From positions 1 through 64,000 of the IMG/VR virus record IMGVR_UViG_3300007639_000002: a DNA stretch of 64,000 nt. One strand, given 5' to 3'. A program made the position numbers and the translations under genes. Shown here piece after piece: positions 56,076 to 63,023 of this stretch (the first letter of the stretch is position 1; the number at the start of each line of letters is the position of its first letter). Source of the DNA: a virus. A model generated the notes under the pieces. The model was not told the DNA's origin, made no database searches, and saw only the letters and a program-made list of their open reading frames with translations.

Positions 56076-57961
56076 ATGGTCTTACACCACGACAACAACG
56101 TGAAATACGTGAAGAACTAGACAAACGTCTTACGCCATTAGAAATGGTGAACTGCGTTGATGACTGGATTACGTTGAACGAACTTGACAGGCTTACCTTT
56201 AGGGGAGCCTCTGAGTTACTTGACTATATCGCACGGTTGCCTGTAGAGAGGACTCCTGCGTTAGCGCACGTTCCATCTACCGCCACCAAGATCATCGTCA
56301 ATAGCGCACGAGGGGTTTGTGCGTTATGTGACGAAATGGTAACGGCTGGGCAGGGGCATAAAGCCTTTGTCAATGGGGCATGGAGTGTTTATCATGCCGT
56401 AGACGTTTGCCCTGCCGTTACCGTGACTCCTGTCGTTACATATTCGTCGGGCTTGCGTAAGCAACTTGATGATTTTGTACAAACGTTAGACAAGACAGAG
56501 CCACCGATTCTCCCTGATGAATCATTATTTAATCTTTCTAATGCACACCAATTTGACATAGATTTTGATCTTGAATTACCGCTATTGGGGTACCAAAAGG
56601 CGGCGATTGAATATGCACGTCGTACTCACCGTACCCTTGTATGTCAAGACATGGGGTTGGGTAAAACGCCTATCGGCATTGCCCTGACTCATATTGCTCT
56701 TAATGAGGGTCACAAGGTGTTAGTGGTTGTACCGCCAAACCTTGTCTACCAATGGACATCGGAGTTCAAGAAGTTTGCTCCATGGATTAAGGTGGGCAGT
56801 GTACGTGGGCGTAAGGTCGGCAAGTTGCCCAAGACGGATGTACTCATTATCGGGGACTCCATCGTTGAGGCATGGCAGAATGTCCTTGCGGAAAAGTACA
56901 CCAGCATCATTGTTGATGAGGCACACCGCTTTAAGACTGAATCCAGCGGGCGTTCTAAGGCTCTGACTCGTATTGCATCGTTTGTTCCCAAGGATGGATA
57001 CTGCGTTCTGCTATCGGGAACCATCATTCCTAACCGCCCATCGGAGTTCATATCGCCACTGCGTATCATTGGCAGGCTTGAGCCTGTATTCGGTACTAAG
57101 AAGCAGTTTCAGATTAGGTACTGCGATTATCAGATGGTCAATGGGTTTCCTGTGACGGGTGGAGCCAGCAACGTGACAGAGTTAAATACTTTGTTGCGTA
57201 GCACGTGCTACACACGTACCAAGAAAGTAGATGTACTAGATGACCTGCCACCTAAGCGCAGGGCACAACTAGACGTAGAACTAACTGAGACATCCATGCG
57301 TAAGTACCGTAAGGCTGAGGAGGATTTCCTTGCCTTTGTGTACGAGAACTATGGGAACGATGCTTTTCTCGCTGCATCCAAAGCACCTGTGATTACACAG
57401 ATAAATAAACTCAGGCAACTACTGGGTGAGGCAAAGATAGATTCTGCAAAGGAGCACATACAGTCCTTACTGGACTCAGGTGAGCAGGTCATTGCCTTTG
57501 CGTACCACACCAATGTCCTGAAGACTCTCAAAGAGCATTTTGAGGATCAGGGCGTAGTGATGGTTGCCGGTGGTATGACCGCTGAGGCTAAAGACAAGGC
57601 TGTGCAGAAGTTCACTAGCGGTGAGGCACGACTGTTCTTAGGTCAGTACGAAGCAGCCTCAGTAGGTCTTAACCTACAGGTCGCCAGTCACGTGGTCATG
57701 GTTGAGATGCCATGGTCACCTGCTACTGGTTCACAGGCAGAAGACAGGGCATGGCGTTACGGCAACAAGAATGCTGTAGTGGCATGGTGGCTCACTGCCA
57801 TTGACCCCAATGCCCCCACCATTGACTCACGTATGTGGAGTCTCCTGAACGCAAAGGCAGAGACCATCTCAGCCTGTTTAGACGGGTGGGGAGAAGACAT
57901 GAAGGCTGAAGCAGGTAGCATTACCGCCCTGCTACTTCAAGACATGATGAGTGCTTCGTAG
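56072..57961 (+). CDS. SNF2-family helicase/ATPase
   Basis: A 629-residue protein starting MNGLTPRQQREIREELDKRL. Residues about 165-190 (LLGYQKAAIEYARR and CQDMGLGKTPIGIAL) carry Walker A. IIVDEAHRFK near 278 is the DEAH-type motif II, and VLLSGTIIPNRPSEF near 310 is motif III. QYEAASVGLNLQVASHVVMVE near 525 and WSPATGSQAEDRAWRYG near 548 supply motifs V and VI. It would remodel DNA or protein-DNA complexes. The ATG at 56072 is chosen because the frame further upstream crosses the promoter. Confidence 0.88.
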   Translation: MNGLTPRQQREIREELDKRLTPLEMVNCVDDWITLNELDRLTFRGASELLDYIARLPVERTPALAHVPSTATKIIVNSARGVCALCDEMVTAGQGHKAFVNGAWSVYHAVDVCPAVTVTPVVTYSSGLRKQLDDFVQTLDKTEPPILPDESLFNLSNAHQFDIDFDLELPLLGYQKAAIEYARRTHRTLVCQDMGLGKTPIGIALTHIALNEGHKVLVVVPPNLVYQWTSEFKKFAPWIKVGSVRGRKVGKLPKTDVLIIGDSIVEAWQNVLAEKYTSIIVDEAHRFKTESSGRSKALTRIASFVPKDGYCVLLSGTIIPNRPSEFISPLRIIGRLEPVFGTKKQFQIRYCDYQMVNGFPVTGGASNVTELNTLLRSTCYTRTKKVDVLDDLPPKRRAQLDVELTETSMRKYRKAEEDFLAFVYENYGNDAFLAASKAPVITQINKLRQLLGEAKIDSAKEHIQSLLDSGEQVIAFAYHTNVLKTLKEHFEDQGVVMVAGGMTAEAKDKAVQKFTSGEARLFLGQYEAASVGLNLQVASHVVMVEMPWSPATGSQAEDRAWRYGNKNAVVAWWLTAIDPNAPTIDSRMWSLLNAKAETISACLDGWGEDMKAEAGSITALLLQDMMSAS

Positions 57962-58001
57962 GATTCGTGACTACGTACACCCCTGAGATAAAGTAACAAT
58001 A
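57957..58001 (+). promoter_or_regulatory. Plus-strand promoter block, leadered
   Basis: GTAGGATTC then GTGACT (57967-57972), 16 nt, TAAAGT (57989-57994), 6 nt, A at 58001. The helicase stop TAG is inside the block. The next ATG is at 58037, after a hairpin (58006-58020) and AAAGGA. Confidence 0.65.
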
Positions 58002-58005
58002 AGAA

Positions 58006-58020
58006 AGAGGCAAAGCCTCT
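58006..58020 (+). other. Leader hairpin AGAGGC-AAA-GCCTCT
   Basis: A perfect 6-bp stem with an AAA loop at the 5' end of the DUF932 mRNA, about 16 bases before its Shine-Dalgarno AAAGGA. It lies at the start of the transcript and could protect the mRNA end or tune translation. Confidence 0.55.
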
Positions 58021-58036
58021 CAACCAAAGGAAACAC

Positions 58037-59068
58037 ATGAGCAAAGAAACGTTCAAGACATTAAACACAATGACGTTGATCGGCAACACCGACAAGCGCA
58101 ACTCAAAGGCATGGCACTATCGTGCAGACCTACAAGGTGATGAGCCAAACCACTATGCAGGAGCAATCCCCGTAGAGGAAGTACGCCGTCGCTTGTTCAA
58201 CTGGCAGGCTATTGAAGCACCAGTGTTCGTGGGCATCACAGATGGAGACAATAAAGTAGTGCGCTACGTACAACAAAATGATCGCAAGGCAATTATGCGT
58301 AACGACAACAACCATGTAATGGGTGTGTTCAAGGACTCATACGCCATCCACCAATACGACGAATGGCTCATTGAGAACGTCAGCACCATCATTGACGATC
58401 ACCAACTGGTCATTGACTCAGCCGGTGCTTTACGTGAGGGTGCTATTGCATGGGTAACCATTTCTATGCCCGACAACGTAGAAACGTCTGCTGGGTTCCC
58501 TGTTCGCCCATATCTCCTTGCCACCACCTCACATAACGGCACTATTGCCACCACCTACAAGCAGGTGTACAACGCTCCAGTATGTGACAACACGCTGTTC
58601 GCAGGGTTGGCTGAAGACGGGGCACAGCACAAGACACGCCACAGTAAGCACAGCGTCAATCGCATCCAGTCAATCCGTGATGCTTTAGACATTGTGTTCA
58701 CCATGACAGAAGACATCGTTGCTGAGATTGAGCGCCTGTCAAGTATTACGGTCAGTGACCGTGAGTGGGATGCCATTGTGAATCGCATTGTGCCAGTGGG
58801 TATCAGTGGTGAAGTAGCACAGTCTGCTATCTCTAAGATGGAGAATAAGCAAGAGGTAATTCGTAACATGTACCGCAACGACGCAATGGTGTCACCTTGG
58901 GCAGGCACTGCGCTGGGTGTGCTTCAGGCATTCAACACCTTCAACCACCACGTGTCGGGTAACGACAAGACACGCTCTGAGCGCAACGCACTGAACGCCA
59001 TCAACGGCAAGATTCAGCAGTCAGACATCAAAGTAATCCAAGCCATCAACGAATTGGTGTTGGTGTGA
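58037..59068 (+). CDS. DUF932 phage/plasmid protein
   Basis: A 343-residue protein. GDEPNHYAGAIPVEEVRRRLFNWQ near residue 34-57, FKDSYAIHQYDEWLIENVSTIID near 97-120, SAGALREGAIAWVTISMP near 127-144, PYLLATTSHNGTIATTYKQVYNAPVCDNTL near 158-187, and the Lys/His-rich HKTRHSKHSV near 198-208 match the DUF932 family. These proteins are common in phage and plasmid early regions. The role is unproven. The AAAGGA start is Shine-Dalgarno-led. Confidence 0.85.
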   Translation: MSKETFKTLNTMTLIGNTDKRNSKAWHYRADLQGDEPNHYAGAIPVEEVRRRLFNWQAIEAPVFVGITDGDNKVVRYVQQNDRKAIMRNDNNHVMGVFKDSYAIHQYDEWLIENVSTIIDDHQLVIDSAGALREGAIAWVTISMPDNVETSAGFPVRPYLLATTSHNGTIATTYKQVYNAPVCDNTLFAGLAEDGAQHKTRHSKHSVNRIQSIRDALDIVFTMTEDIVAEIERLSSITVSDREWDAIVNRIVPVGISGEVAQSAISKMENKQEVIRNMYRNDAMVSPWAGTALGVLQAFNTFNHHVSGNDKTRSERNALNAINGKIQQSDIKVIQAINELVLV

Positions 59069-59412
59069 CAGGTGCTGTAAAGGATGGGGGGTTCAGTCCT
59101 ATGATTGAACTCCCCAGCCTTAAGCACGTAATGGATTTGGACTGGCGTGAGCATTCTGCCTGTTCCACGGTATCTAAGAATGTGTTCTTTGACTACAACT
59201 CAGTGAGTCTCCTTAAGGTACAGAAGAAGGCATACGAGCGGGAGGCATTAGATACTTGTGCCAGTTGCCCTGTACACACCCAGTGTTACGAGTTCGCTGT
59301 TAAGAACAACGAGAAGTACGGAATATGGGCAGGCACATTCCCTGACCAACGCAAGGCACTGTACAAGATTTATAAAACTACAGGTGTTCTAGAAACTCTA
59401 CAAGTTGTTTAG
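59065..59412 (+). CDS. WhiB-family iron-sulfur regulator
   Basis: A 115-residue protein. HSACST near residue 31, then DTCASCPVHTQCYEF near 69-84 (Cys-x2-Cys-x5-Cys), and KYGIWAGTFPDQRKAL near 92-107 (G-I/V-W-G/A-G helix-turn) are the WhiB signature. The GTG at 59065 overlaps the DUF932 stop (GTGA); an ATG at 59101 is another possible start. WhiB proteins bind a [4Fe-4S] cluster and modulate the host sigma factor in Actinobacteria. The host type and a control role follow. Confidence 0.85.
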   Translation: MTGAVKDGGFSPMIELPSLKHVMDLDWREHSACSTVSKNVFFDYNSVSLLKVQKKAYEREALDTCASCPVHTQCYEFAVKNNEKYGIWAGTFPDQRKALYKIYKTTGVLETLQVV

Positions 59413-60454
59413 TACCAACCCCGATATCCCTTTGCCATACTGCTTCTCTTAATGCAGAACCTTCAGCAGAACGGGTGTCGGGGTTTTTTAATGCCTTTAA
59501 ATGCTTAATCCACTGGGTAGGTTTCTTTGCAATACGCCCCATGCCCCAGTCACTAGCCAGTTTTGAGTACGCAGAGAGATTTGAAGCAATCCATGGGATG
59601 CCCGCTGCGGAGTATTCAAGTAATTTAATATCACTCTTGGCGTGGTTAAAAGGAGCATCACGTAAAGGTGCAATGCCCACATCCATTGTCAATAATGCTG
59701 GATACAACTCAGGGTCTGAAGCAGGAATACGTAATACAGCGTCTTCAGGTAACAGCCATGCATCAGATACCAATGCATTGCCGTCATGGTAACCGCTGTG
59801 TTGTAGGCGAATGTCCCCGTTGTCATACAACGGTTTTATAATACCCCTAAGTTGCTCTAGGTCATTAGAACGGTGACTGGTAGACCCAACCCAACCGACT
59901 ATTGGAGTAGTGGTGTCTGAATGCTCTAACGGTGTGAACCTGCCAACGTCCACCGTGTTGGGGATGACCTCAATAGGGCAACGAACAAAGTTCTTGATGC
60001 GGTCTGCTAAATACTGTGTTGATACTGTGACTACATCACTAGCGTTTAATACCGACTTGTAGTGGTTGATATTTTCAGTCGGGTTGCTTTTAGGGTGTGA
60101 CGACATGAAGGCGTGGTTGCTGGGGTCTAACCCCCAATACCAATCGTCTAGGTCATTGACAACAATTTGCCCTGTTGCACGTGCTTTGTAGATATGGTCG
60201 GCAAGACCTTGGTGCATAAGACGTTGAATATAAACAACATCTACGTCTACGTAGTACTGTTTATCATCCGTGATGTCAATAGAAAAATGATCCCTGTTCC
60301 ACACCAGTGCGCCTGTGTAGGTCTCAAAGCCATGTTCAGACAGGCGATTTTGATATTGTCCTAGACGAACCCATCCTGCACCACCCCAATGGTTTTTACC
60401 ATCGGTTGCTTTGCTAGGTGAGATCCTATCTCCGCTTGCTATCCCTACTATCAC
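59378..60454 (-). CDS. Glycosyltransferase (GT4-like)
   Basis: A 358-residue protein from GTG at 60454 (after GGAG). GGAGWVRLGQYQNRL near residue 20-34, DVDVVYIQRLMHQG near 68-81, TVSTQYLADRIKNFV near 131-145 and IPNTVDVGRF near 150-160 are GT-B features. PIVGWVGSTSHRSNDLEQLRG near 170-190 and KLLEYSAAGIPWIASNL near 283-299 (nucleotide-sugar Glu region) follow. It converges on the WhiB gene and overlaps it by 35 bp. Similar in fold to the 22914 enzyme. Confidence 0.8.
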   Translation of the reverse strand: MIVGIASGDRISPSKATDGKNHWGGAGWVRLGQYQNRLSEHGFETYTGALVWNRDHFSIDITDDKQYYVDVDVVYIQRLMHQGLADHIYKARATGQIVVNDLDDWYWGLDPSNHAFMSSHPKSNPTENINHYKSVLNASDVVTVSTQYLADRIKNFVRCPIEVIPNTVDVGRFTPLEHSDTTTPIVGWVGSTSHRSNDLEQLRGIIKPLYDNGDIRLQHSGYHDGNALVSDAWLLPEDAVLRIPASDPELYPALLTMDVGIAPLRDAPFNHAKSDIKLLEYSAAGIPWIASNLSAYSKLASDWGMGRIAKKPTQWIKHLKALKNPDTRSAEGSALREAVWQRDIGVGTKQLVEFLEHL

Positions 60455-60581
60455 GTTTCTCCAGTTCGTAAACCTTGTTGAGTCTCTTCTTACATTCGTG
60501 TGTTGGTGGCTCAGGAATCGTAACACCGATACCTACAGATACCCCACATACTGAACATTCATATTGTGTTATCTGTGTCAT
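60426..60581 (-). CDS. Small zinc-knuckle protein, 51 residues
   Basis: MTQITQYECSVCGVSVGIGV then TIPEPPTHECKKRLNKVYEL and a basic end. CSVC plus HEC suggests a treble-clef or ribbon zinc site. The last 29 bp overlap the glycosyltransferase start. AGGA precedes the ATG by 7 nt; TAGGAT plus 6 nt would also place a leaderless start here. Confidence 0.55.
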   Translation of the reverse strand: MTQITQYECSVCGVSVGIGVTIPEPPTHECKKRLNKVYELEKRDSRDSKRR

Positions 60582-60593
60582 TGTTTTATCCTA

Positions 60594-61343
60594 CTAAAAT
60601 CCCCAGTTACGCATAGGGTGAGAGTTACTGTCTATCATAAACTTACTAACCTTTAGGTTACAGTCTAGTGTCCGTAGTATGCCCGACTGTGGAGTTGCTC
60701 CACATAGTTCCTTTGTAACGCTGTACCAACTGCTATTGACCTGAAGTAACCCACTATCAAAGGTGTCCCACGCTTTGCAGGATACTAAGTACTTTTTAAA
60801 CTCTTGTCGTTTGCAGTCCCATGCTGATTTACCATGCTTGTAGTTCCAGCCCACTGCTTTTACATCGCAACGGCTTTCACGCCAACTGACATATGACATG
60901 ATGTCCACGGGTAATCCATACTTGCGGAAAGCGCTTTCATACTTAATGCACCTTTTGCTCTTGTCTAATGGCAGGCTAATCTTCTGTTTTTTATAGTGGA
61001 CTGTGTACCACTTGTTGATGTATTTGGTGGGCACATCAGGCAATATGGCGGTGCTAAGGCTGTTGGCAATAAGGTAGGCACGATGTGCTGACCACGTGCT
61101 TGTCCCATAGATACCATCAGTGGTTGTCTTAATGACCTGCTGCAAACGTCGTACTGAAGACCCACGATCATCAAAGTCATAAGACCGTTGAGCAATTTCA
61201 GTGGGGGTTGGGATGGTCTGAGGAGCCACTACAACGAGTGGTGCTCTACTCACACTCCTTACGGGCTGGGGTTCCCTTGTAGGTGTTACTCCTAAGAATG
61301 TTGTAACTGTCAAAACTCCGGCTGTAAGAGTGCGTAATATCAT
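60594..61343 (-). CDS. Secreted lysozyme/SLT-like protein with peptidoglycan-binding domain
   Basis: A 249-residue protein from the ATG at 61343 (GGAG four bases upstream); the ATG at 61379 lies inside a terminator hairpin and is rejected. Residues 1-20 form a signal or membrane anchor (ILRTLTAGVLTVTTFLGV). FDDRGSSVRRLQQVIKTTTDGIYG near 57-80 is a peptidoglycan-binding repeat. DIMSYVSWRESRCDVKAVGW near 147-166 and DSGLLQVNSSWY near 195-207 are the SLT catalytic Glu and G-L-x-Q-x-N motif. A muralytic enzyme for cell-wall entry or exit. It resembles resuscitation-promoting or lysozyme-like actinobacterial proteins. Confidence 0.7.
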   Translation of the reverse strand: MILRTLTAGVLTVTTFLGVTPTREPQPVRSVSRAPLVVVAPQTIPTPTEIAQRSYDFDDRGSSVRRLQQVIKTTTDGIYGTSTWSAHRAYLIANSLSTAILPDVPTKYINKWYTVHYKKQKISLPLDKSKRCIKYESAFRKYGLPVDIMSYVSWRESRCDVKAVGWNYKHGKSAWDCKRQEFKKYLVSCKAWDTFDSGLLQVNSSWYSVTKELCGATPQSGILRTLDCNLKVSKFMIDSNSHPMRNWGF

Positions 61344-61361
61344 CAGTCTCCAATGTCCGTA

Positions 61362-61384
61362 CAATAAAAAAGCCTTCATAGGCT
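61362..61384 (-). terminator. Intrinsic terminator after second whiB operon
   Basis: On the minus strand AGCCT-ATGA-AGGCT forms a short stem followed by TTTTTATT. It lies 34 bp downstream of the WhiB gene at 61418 and separates it from the lysozyme gene. Confidence 0.65.
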
Positions 61385-61417
61385 CATGGTGAGGTATGAA
61401 GGAGTTACCCTAGTGTA

Positions 61418-61834
61418 CTAGTCTTTGCTTGACAAGAGACTGAAATGGATCATTTCCAAATCTTTAACTGGTTCTTCCCAAGATGGAATTGCATTCATGT
61501 TGATGTTTTCGTGTTGTTTCTCATGTGCCTCAAGGCACGAACGACATTGGCACCCTTGTCGGTACCTTATCCATGAACCATGTGGCTTATGGGCTGATGC
61601 CGATGGCTTAAGCGCACTAAACACGGTACGTTCAAGTGGCGTAAGACCACCCCACATACCCCAGCGTTCGTCAATACCCGCATCTAAACAGTCTTGCCAC
61701 ACAGGGCATCGGTGACAAAGTTCACGACCCACGGAATAGTATTGTTCGGGTACTTTTGCTTCTAGTGGGGGGTACCAAAAGATGTTGTTACGTTTCTTAC
61801 ATAGGGCATCAGACATCCATTCATGTAACTGCAT
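61418..61834 (-). CDS. WhiB-family regulator with C-terminal Cys-rich extension
   Basis: A 138-residue protein. DALCKKRNN near residue 9-17, VGRELCHRCPVWQDCLDAGI near 35-54 and RWGMWGGLTPLERTVF near 57-72 (G-x-WGG) give a full WhiB core with four Cys. The C-terminal RYRQGCQCRSCLEAHEKQHE near 87-106 adds three Cys, which may bind zinc. The longer tail distinguishes it from 59065. It overlaps the upstream gene stop (TAATG). It may replace or block a host WhiB. Confidence 0.85.
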   Translation of the reverse strand: MQLHEWMSDALCKKRNNIFWYPPLEAKVPEQYYSVGRELCHRCPVWQDCLDAGIDERWGMWGGLTPLERTVFSALKPSASAHKPHGSWIRYRQGCQCRSCLEAHEKQHENINMNAIPSWEEPVKDLEMIHFSLLSSKD

Positions 61835-62031
61835 TAGTTGTCTGCTTTTCCTTCTCTTGCTACACGTAAAACAGTTTCAATGCTGTCTTGTAGTGTGCTT
61901 AGCATGCGGTCATAACGTTCGTTTAAAGCATTTAATTCTTTTTTAAGTTGAAAGTTCTCTTCTGTAAGAACCTCAACAAGGTCTAGTGAGGTGGCGTTGA
62001 TGTACGCCTTGCTCATCTCCTCAAAATCCAT
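61834..62031 (-). CDS. Small coiled-coil protein, 65 residues
   Basis: MDFEEMSKAYINATSLDLVE then VLTEENFQLKKELNALNERYDRMLSTLQDSIETVLRVAREG. The start at 62031 overlaps the DUF6378 TAA (TAATG) and is preferred over the longer frame. A clear heptad helix, likely oligomeric. Function unknown. Confidence 0.6.
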   Translation of the reverse strand: MDFEEMSKAYINATSLDLVEVLTEENFQLKKELNALNERYDRMLSTLQDSIETVLRVAREGKADN

Positions 62032-62390
62032 TAAAGATATGTACTCTCTATGCATTCCCAGCCACAACCTGCGTAACCAACAATGTCAAGCCAGTGGTCA
62101 CGTTTAGCAGGAGTCCATGACAGACGTGAAATCTTAAGGAGCATCATCATTACCGCAACGTCATGTGGGTCAAGATAGATCTCTTCCAATGAACGTGCTT
62201 CCATTGCTCGTCGTAGGTACACCTGCCACAACTGAGCAGTCATAGCAAAGTCGTCTACTGGGTCACCGTAATCATTGTTACGGTCACCGTTGATTAGTCG
62301 GGCTGCCTCATGAAGAAGTTTGGTTCTTGGGGGTAATTCTGATTCCTGAATATCAGGTCTTTGTTCTTCTTCTTGTCGGGGTAAATCCAC
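62031..62390 (-). CDS. DUF6378-like phage protein
   Basis: A 119-residue protein with AARLINGDRNNDYGDPVDDFAMTAQLWQVYLRR near residue 29-61 and LDPHDVAVMMMLLKISRL and WTPAKRDHWLDIVGYAGCGWE near 72-112. This is the DUF6378 domain (R-N-x-x-YGDP, helical, K-x-x-R). Many phages encode it. No function is known. GTG start at 62390; no internal start fits, so the 97-bp overlap with the HAD gene is real. Confidence 0.7.
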   Translation of the reverse strand: MDLPRQEEEQRPDIQESELPPRTKLLHEAARLINGDRNNDYGDPVDDFAMTAQLWQVYLRRAMEARSLEEIYLDPHDVAVMMMLLKISRLSWTPAKRDHWLDIVGYAGCGWECIESTYL

Positions 62391-63010
62391 GGTGGTGTCT
62401 CCTGTTTTACGGGGGTTACTGCTGACGGCTTAATAACTACTGAAGAGTTATATCCTTTAATGAATCCAATAAACTCAGTAAGTGTATTTACCCTGTTGAG
62501 ACTATCTTCCGTTTGGTTCCACGGGCGGTTTAAAAGACAAGGGATGATACTGGATGACTTGGCTTCTTTGTAGTATTGCACGTGGTCATCAATCATTACT
62601 GCTTTGCCCTTGGCAATGTTAAATAAGAATTTCTTAGAAGGGTGAAAGTGCAGGCTGTCAGCATACAATTTATGAGCGAATAACCATTCAGCGGTTTGTG
62701 CCCATGCCGACTGAGGGCGAGCGGTCATTACGTGGATACCTAAACCCATGTCCTTCATCTGTTGCCAAGCCTCTATTACCTCTTTGTCAGGGGCATAGGT
62801 AGAAAACACTTTGTGGGTAGTAGCAGCCTCGGAAATCCACTCTTGAAAGGTGTCGTGGTTAATGCCCCAGTCCTCATAGAAGTTCCACTTTGTGGCATCA
62901 GGAAGGTAACTGACGTTGAGGCGTTCTTTGCAATAGATTTTAAAGGCATCAATGAAGGGGTAAATAACACCATCTAGGTCAATACCTACGTCTGTAATTA
63001 AATCGTTCAT
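62294..63010 (-). CDS. HAD-family 5'-nucleotidase-like phosphatase
   Basis: A 238-residue protein. VGIDLDGVIYPFIDAFK near residue 8-24 has the DxDGV nucleophile motif. HVMTARPQSAWA near 93-104 is motif II, HPSKKFLFNIAKGKAVMIDDHVQYYKEAK near 122-150 gives the Lys and the acidic DD motif. It would dephosphorylate nucleotides or sugar phosphates. The tail of about 55 residues is polar and overlaps the next gene. Preceded by TAGGGT and 7 nt before the ATG. Confidence 0.75.
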   Translation of the reverse strand: MNDLITDVGIDLDGVIYPFIDAFKIYCKERLNVSYLPDATKWNFYEDWGINHDTFQEWISEAATTHKVFSTYAPDKEVIEAWQQMKDMGLGIHVMTARPQSAWAQTAEWLFAHKLYADSLHFHPSKKFLFNIAKGKAVMIDDHVQYYKEAKSSSIIPCLLNRPWNQTEDSLNRVNTLTEFIGFIKGYNSSVVIKPSAVTPVKQETPPWIYPDKKKNKDLIFRNQNYPQEPNFFMRQPD

Positions 63011-63023
63011 TTAAGGAACCCTA

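Larger units (their letters stand above)
45131..58001. repeat. 33-copy promoter block array with leaderless starts
   Basis: The block reads CTAGGAWTC, GTGACY, 16 nt, TARRKT, 6 nt, then A at +1. On the minus strand +1 falls at 45124, 45358, 45589, 45928, 46135, 46369, 46576, 46864, 47113, 47314, 47616, 47826, 47942, 48050, 48324, 48515, 48782, 49133, 49358, 49652, 50048, 50282, 50831, 51362, 51919, 52809, 53217, 53725, 54386, 55726 and 55972. On the plus strand it falls at 56055 and 58001. In 24 copies the +1 A is the A of ATG. In the other nine it is the A of ATC, AAC, AGT, ACC or similar. The -10 fits actinobacterial TANNNT. The spacer is 16 in all copies inspected except 17 at 53725. The block often contains the stop codon of the gene before it. 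Confidence 0.85.

Noticed and set aside
45131-58001. Repeat block as intrinsic terminators
   Set aside because: The blocks lack a stable stem and U-run. The -10/-35 pattern and the fixed distance to A explain them better.
60512-60524. A 34th promoter-like element, CAGGAATCGTAAC on the plus strand
   Set aside because: No TANNNT box follows at the right distance, and it falls inside the coding frame of the 51-residue zinc-knuckle gene.
61343-61379. Start of the secreted lysozyme at 61379
   Set aside because: It lies inside a terminator hairpin followed by a T-run, while ATG at 61343 has a Shine-Dalgarno four bases upstream.
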